Made by a program: the position numbers and the translations under genes. Below are positions 62,192-64,000 of a DNA stretch of 64,000 nt, piece by piece. The notes beneath the pieces are model-generated. The model searched no databases and was not told where the DNA came from. It worked only from the letters and a program-made list of their open reading frames with translations. The DNA is from Armatimonadota bacterium. GTDB lineage: Bacteria; Armatimonadota; Fimbriimonadia; Fimbriimonadales; Fimbriimonadaceae. Positions within the stretch are counted from its first letter, which is position 1. Every line of letters starts with the position of its first letter. The stretch spans positions 186,001 through 250,000 of the forward strand of contig JAIUNY010000003.1 in the NCBI GenBank assembly GCA_020161505.1, given 5' to 3'.

Positions 62192-63144
62192 TGATCTTTT
62201 AACCACCTTTGTCTAAATATGTTCGGATCGACTGAAACAGTCCAGGGTAGGTAGACAGTACCTCGAGAGCCCCTACCGCTGGTGTCAACAATCTCCAACT
62301 CGAACCTCCCGTTGTTTAGCGGTGTCCCGTCGTAGTCTTTTGAGGGCCAAACTCTCCACCGCGTGCCGAAATCCTCTCCTCTAACATAGCCTCCTGACAC
62401 CTGGTTGCCCGCATTCCCATCCGTGTACATACCGTAATCGTAGTAGAAGTTGGGATTGAAACGAGGATCTTCGAATGCCCACCAGCGCCCCTTACTGCCC
62501 CCGACGCGCCAAACCGGAATCAGACCAGGCGGCGGCGGACCGCCTCGCCACGGGGTGGACTGTGCTCCAGTCCCAGTTCCAGTGCTCGTCGTGGCACCGA
62601 CCCCGGAGTTACCAGAGTCCGCTTGTTGGAGTCCGGACGGATGAGCACCGGCGCCAGCACCTGAAGGTGCCGTAATTGTTGTCGAATAGTGCTGGATCGC
62701 AAGGTAGATGAGGACACCAACAACCACAACTCCGACGACTGCTCCGAGGGTCGCGAGCCCAAGGAGTCCCAATCCTTTCATGATCACGGCGGCAGAGATC
62801 ATGCCGCCCCCGACCAGCGCAGCGGAAGACAAGCCCGCCGAGTCTGCAAAGGTGACCGGGTTGCTGTCGCAATACACGTACCAGTTCCGACCATCCTTGA
62901 TCGGATCCCTCGTGAGGAAACGACCCGTGCTCGAATCGTAGTACCGATGCCCCAGCAACCTCAGACCAGTATCGGGATCTTCTTGGTAGCCATACGGGCC
63001 GCCGTAGGCGAATCTGCCTTTCCAAACGCCAGAGCTTGAGATTTGGTTCCCGAAGGCATCGGTGAGCCGTTGACCCACCACAGCCTGAGCCGAGTTTGTC
63101 TGGGTATCGAAGCTCTTGAGACCGCCGTGGCACGCCGTCTTCAC
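62188..63144 (-). CDS. Truncated RHS core with variable C-terminal toxin candidate
   Basis: A 318-residue protein that starts within an RHS element. The hallmark RHS-associated core is at residues 31-90: YGYQEDPDTGLRLLGHRYYD, then GRFLTRDPI and WYVYCDSNPVTFADSAGL. A hydrophobic segment (about 100-150) and a Gly/Thr linker lead to an unrecognised C-terminal domain (about 205-318), the usual position of an RHS toxin tip. The frame is open 5' of the GTG at 63144 back to a TGA near 63186, with no good start, so it is probably a displaced (orphan) cassette lacking the RHS shell. Confidence 0.7.
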   Translation of the reverse strand: MKTACHGGLKSFDTQTNSAQAVVGQRLTDAFGNQISSSGVWKGRFAYGGPYGYQEDPDTGLRLLGHRYYDSSTGRFLTRDPIKDGRNWYVYCDSNPVTFADSAGLSSAALVGGGMISAAVIMKGLGLLGLATLGAVVGVVVVGVLIYLAIQHYSTTITAPSGAGAGAHPSGLQQADSGNSGVGATTSTGTGTGAQSTPWRGGPPPPGLIPVWRVGGSKGRWWAFEDPRFNPNFYYDYGMYTDGNAGNQVSGGYVRGEDFGTRWRVWPSKDYDGTPLNNGRFELEIVDTSGRGSRGTVYLPWTVSVDPNIFRQRWLKDQ

Positions 63145-63290
63145 TCCCGCCCAGTTCTTCTCACTCCTTTCTCCCAGCCTAAATCACGCTACACGATGCA
63201 AACCGACTCTTCTTGAAGTTTTTTCAAGAAAGGCAATGAGCTAAGGCTATTCAATAACACAACGCGGAGTAACGGATCGGAGAAGGATCC

Positions 63291-63752
63291 TCAGGCACGG
63301 CGGCCCTGAACCTCACATACTGAGGGATCGATGACGATTGACGATATAGACTCTCCAGAAAACCGGATTTCTAAGCATCCTAGTAAGATCCTTTCGTCAT
63401 TTGTAGCAACATCCGCATGCTGGAAAGCTATTTGACGGTCAATTGTCCAGCCACCATTCAGAGACATCGCACTACTTACCTGAAGCAACACTGGATCGCA
63501 AAGTAAACAACGATCAACCAATGTTCCTTTTGCCCAGGATGGAGGGAATTTCATGGGAATACAGTCAAAGGAGGTCAGTATTCCATTAGTGACACCGACT
63601 TCCATGAAAAAACCAAGGCAATCGATAAGCTTAATTGAGGTATAGCCCCCACAGGCGTGTCCGTTCAGAATCGACAGCTGATAGGTACCTCTTGAGAAAG
63701 ACTCAAGATAGCCGTGCGCTTCTGTATCAAGATTTGGATAGCAAGTCTTCAT
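63291..63752 (-). CDS. Putative immunity protein of the edge RHS/toxin cassette
   Basis: A 153-residue soluble protein, MKTCYPNLDTEAHGYLESFSRGTYQLSILNGHACGGYTSIKL, beta-rich with many cysteines; no family recognised. Its ATG at 63752 overlaps the upstream toxin stop as ATGA, the same arrangement as 62188/62191. Its AT-rich composition is typical of recently acquired toxin-immunity cassettes. Confidence 0.6.
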   Translation of the reverse strand: MKTCYPNLDTEAHGYLESFSRGTYQLSILNGHACGGYTSIKLIDCLGFFMEVGVTNGILTSFDCIPMKFPPSWAKGTLVDRCLLCDPVLLQVSSAMSLNGGWTIDRQIAFQHADVATNDERILLGCLEIRFSGESISSIVIDPSVCEVQGRRA

Positions 63753-64000
63753 CTTCCATTGGTCCAAGGGAACCAGTCCTTCATTTCCTTTAAGACATCC
63801 GACAGCTTCTTCTTCGTTCGTTTGGCACCCGCTTTTTTGATTTTTGCAACTTCCTTATCCATCTCTGTTTTATCTTTAAAGTTCAATATTGTTTTGATAT
63901 TTCCATCTCTATCACGAACAACCATGATTCCATCACGTCTGTTCAACGCGTAAATATTCCCATTCTCATCAATGTAAATCTCGCCATTCTGTAATGCATA
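63749..64000 (-). CDS. C-terminus of a probable polymorphic toxin, cut by the window edge
   Basis: The frame is open from base 64000 to a stop at 63749 (83 residues). It begins with repeat-like text (ENGNIYALNRRDGIMVVRDRDGNIKTILNF), followed by a lysine-rich helical end (KEVAKIKKAGAKRTKKKLSDVLKEMKDWFPWTNGR). With an immunity-like gene overlapping by ATGA and RHS fragments next door, this is probably the toxin tip of a full-length RHS or similar protein lying to the right. Confidence 0.55.
   Translation of the reverse strand, partial: YALQNGEIYIDENGNIYALNRRDGIMVVRDRDGNIKTILNFKDKTEMDKEVAKIKKAGAKRTKKKLSDVLKEMKDWFPWTNGR

Noticed and set aside
1-64000. CRISPR array or cas genes
   Set aside because: No regularly spaced direct repeats or Cas-like proteins were seen.

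Overview
The window is a high-GC bacterial chromosome segment. Three things point to the Armatimonadota, probably a Fimbriimonas-like lineage: many proteins with type IV prepilin N-termini (F-T-L-I-E-L), PEP-CTERM secreted proteins, and a very frequent TAnnnT hexamer 6-9 nt upstream of start codons, which implies leaderless mRNAs. The taxonomic call is inference; no rRNA is present. No IS element, prophage or CRISPR array was seen.

Layout. 1-3519 (minus): type II fatty-acid genes fabD-fabG-acpP-fabF, followed by the N-terminus of a tyrosine recombinase cut by the left edge. 3603-16111: housekeeping genes queF, DUF433, a large secreted glycosidase, dxs, nadA, prpB, a citrate/2-methylcitrate synthase, a lipoprotein and three tandem cyclophilins. 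16187-20338 (minus): a DUF1854 protein and an ABC exporter, separated by a lower-GC insert of three small genes. 20365-29809: an exopolysaccharide locus with an NDP-sugar dehydratase/epimerase diverging from an export-protein, chain-length, flippase, glucuronyl-C5-epimerase-like, polymerase and glycosyltransferase operon. 29806-34785 (minus): an S9 peptidase, then a lower-GC accessory module containing two broken genes. 34931-35964: an isolated nuoB-nuoI pair. 35982-37499: another lower-GC module. 37488-45273: a peroxiredoxin, sugar-metabolism genes, two paralogous membrane proteins, gyrA with unusual QRDR residues, and a PEP-CTERM protein. 45460-48224 (minus): a three-gene secreted-protein module whose middle gene has a G10 tract inside its promoter spacer. 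48455-59057: prepilin-like, DUF1844 and GNAT genes, three tandem PEP-CTERM paralogues, a serine hydrolase, yraN, rnhB and a GH5 enzyme. 59137-64000: tRNA-His, a toxin-antitoxin pair whose Doc toxin has a nonsense codon, a lipoprotein, an M48 protease, and an RHS toxin/immunity array running off the right edge.

How the parts fit together. The core genes (fab, dxs, nad, cit, nuo, gyr) are ordinary. The interesting material is in the accessory modules: small secreted or cysteine-rich proteins, pseudopilins and membrane proteins, with 9-10 nt G/C tracts next to three of them; a promoter with the architecture of a phase-variable switch; and the tandem RHS cassettes at the right end, in which each toxin stop overlaps its immunity start by ATGA.
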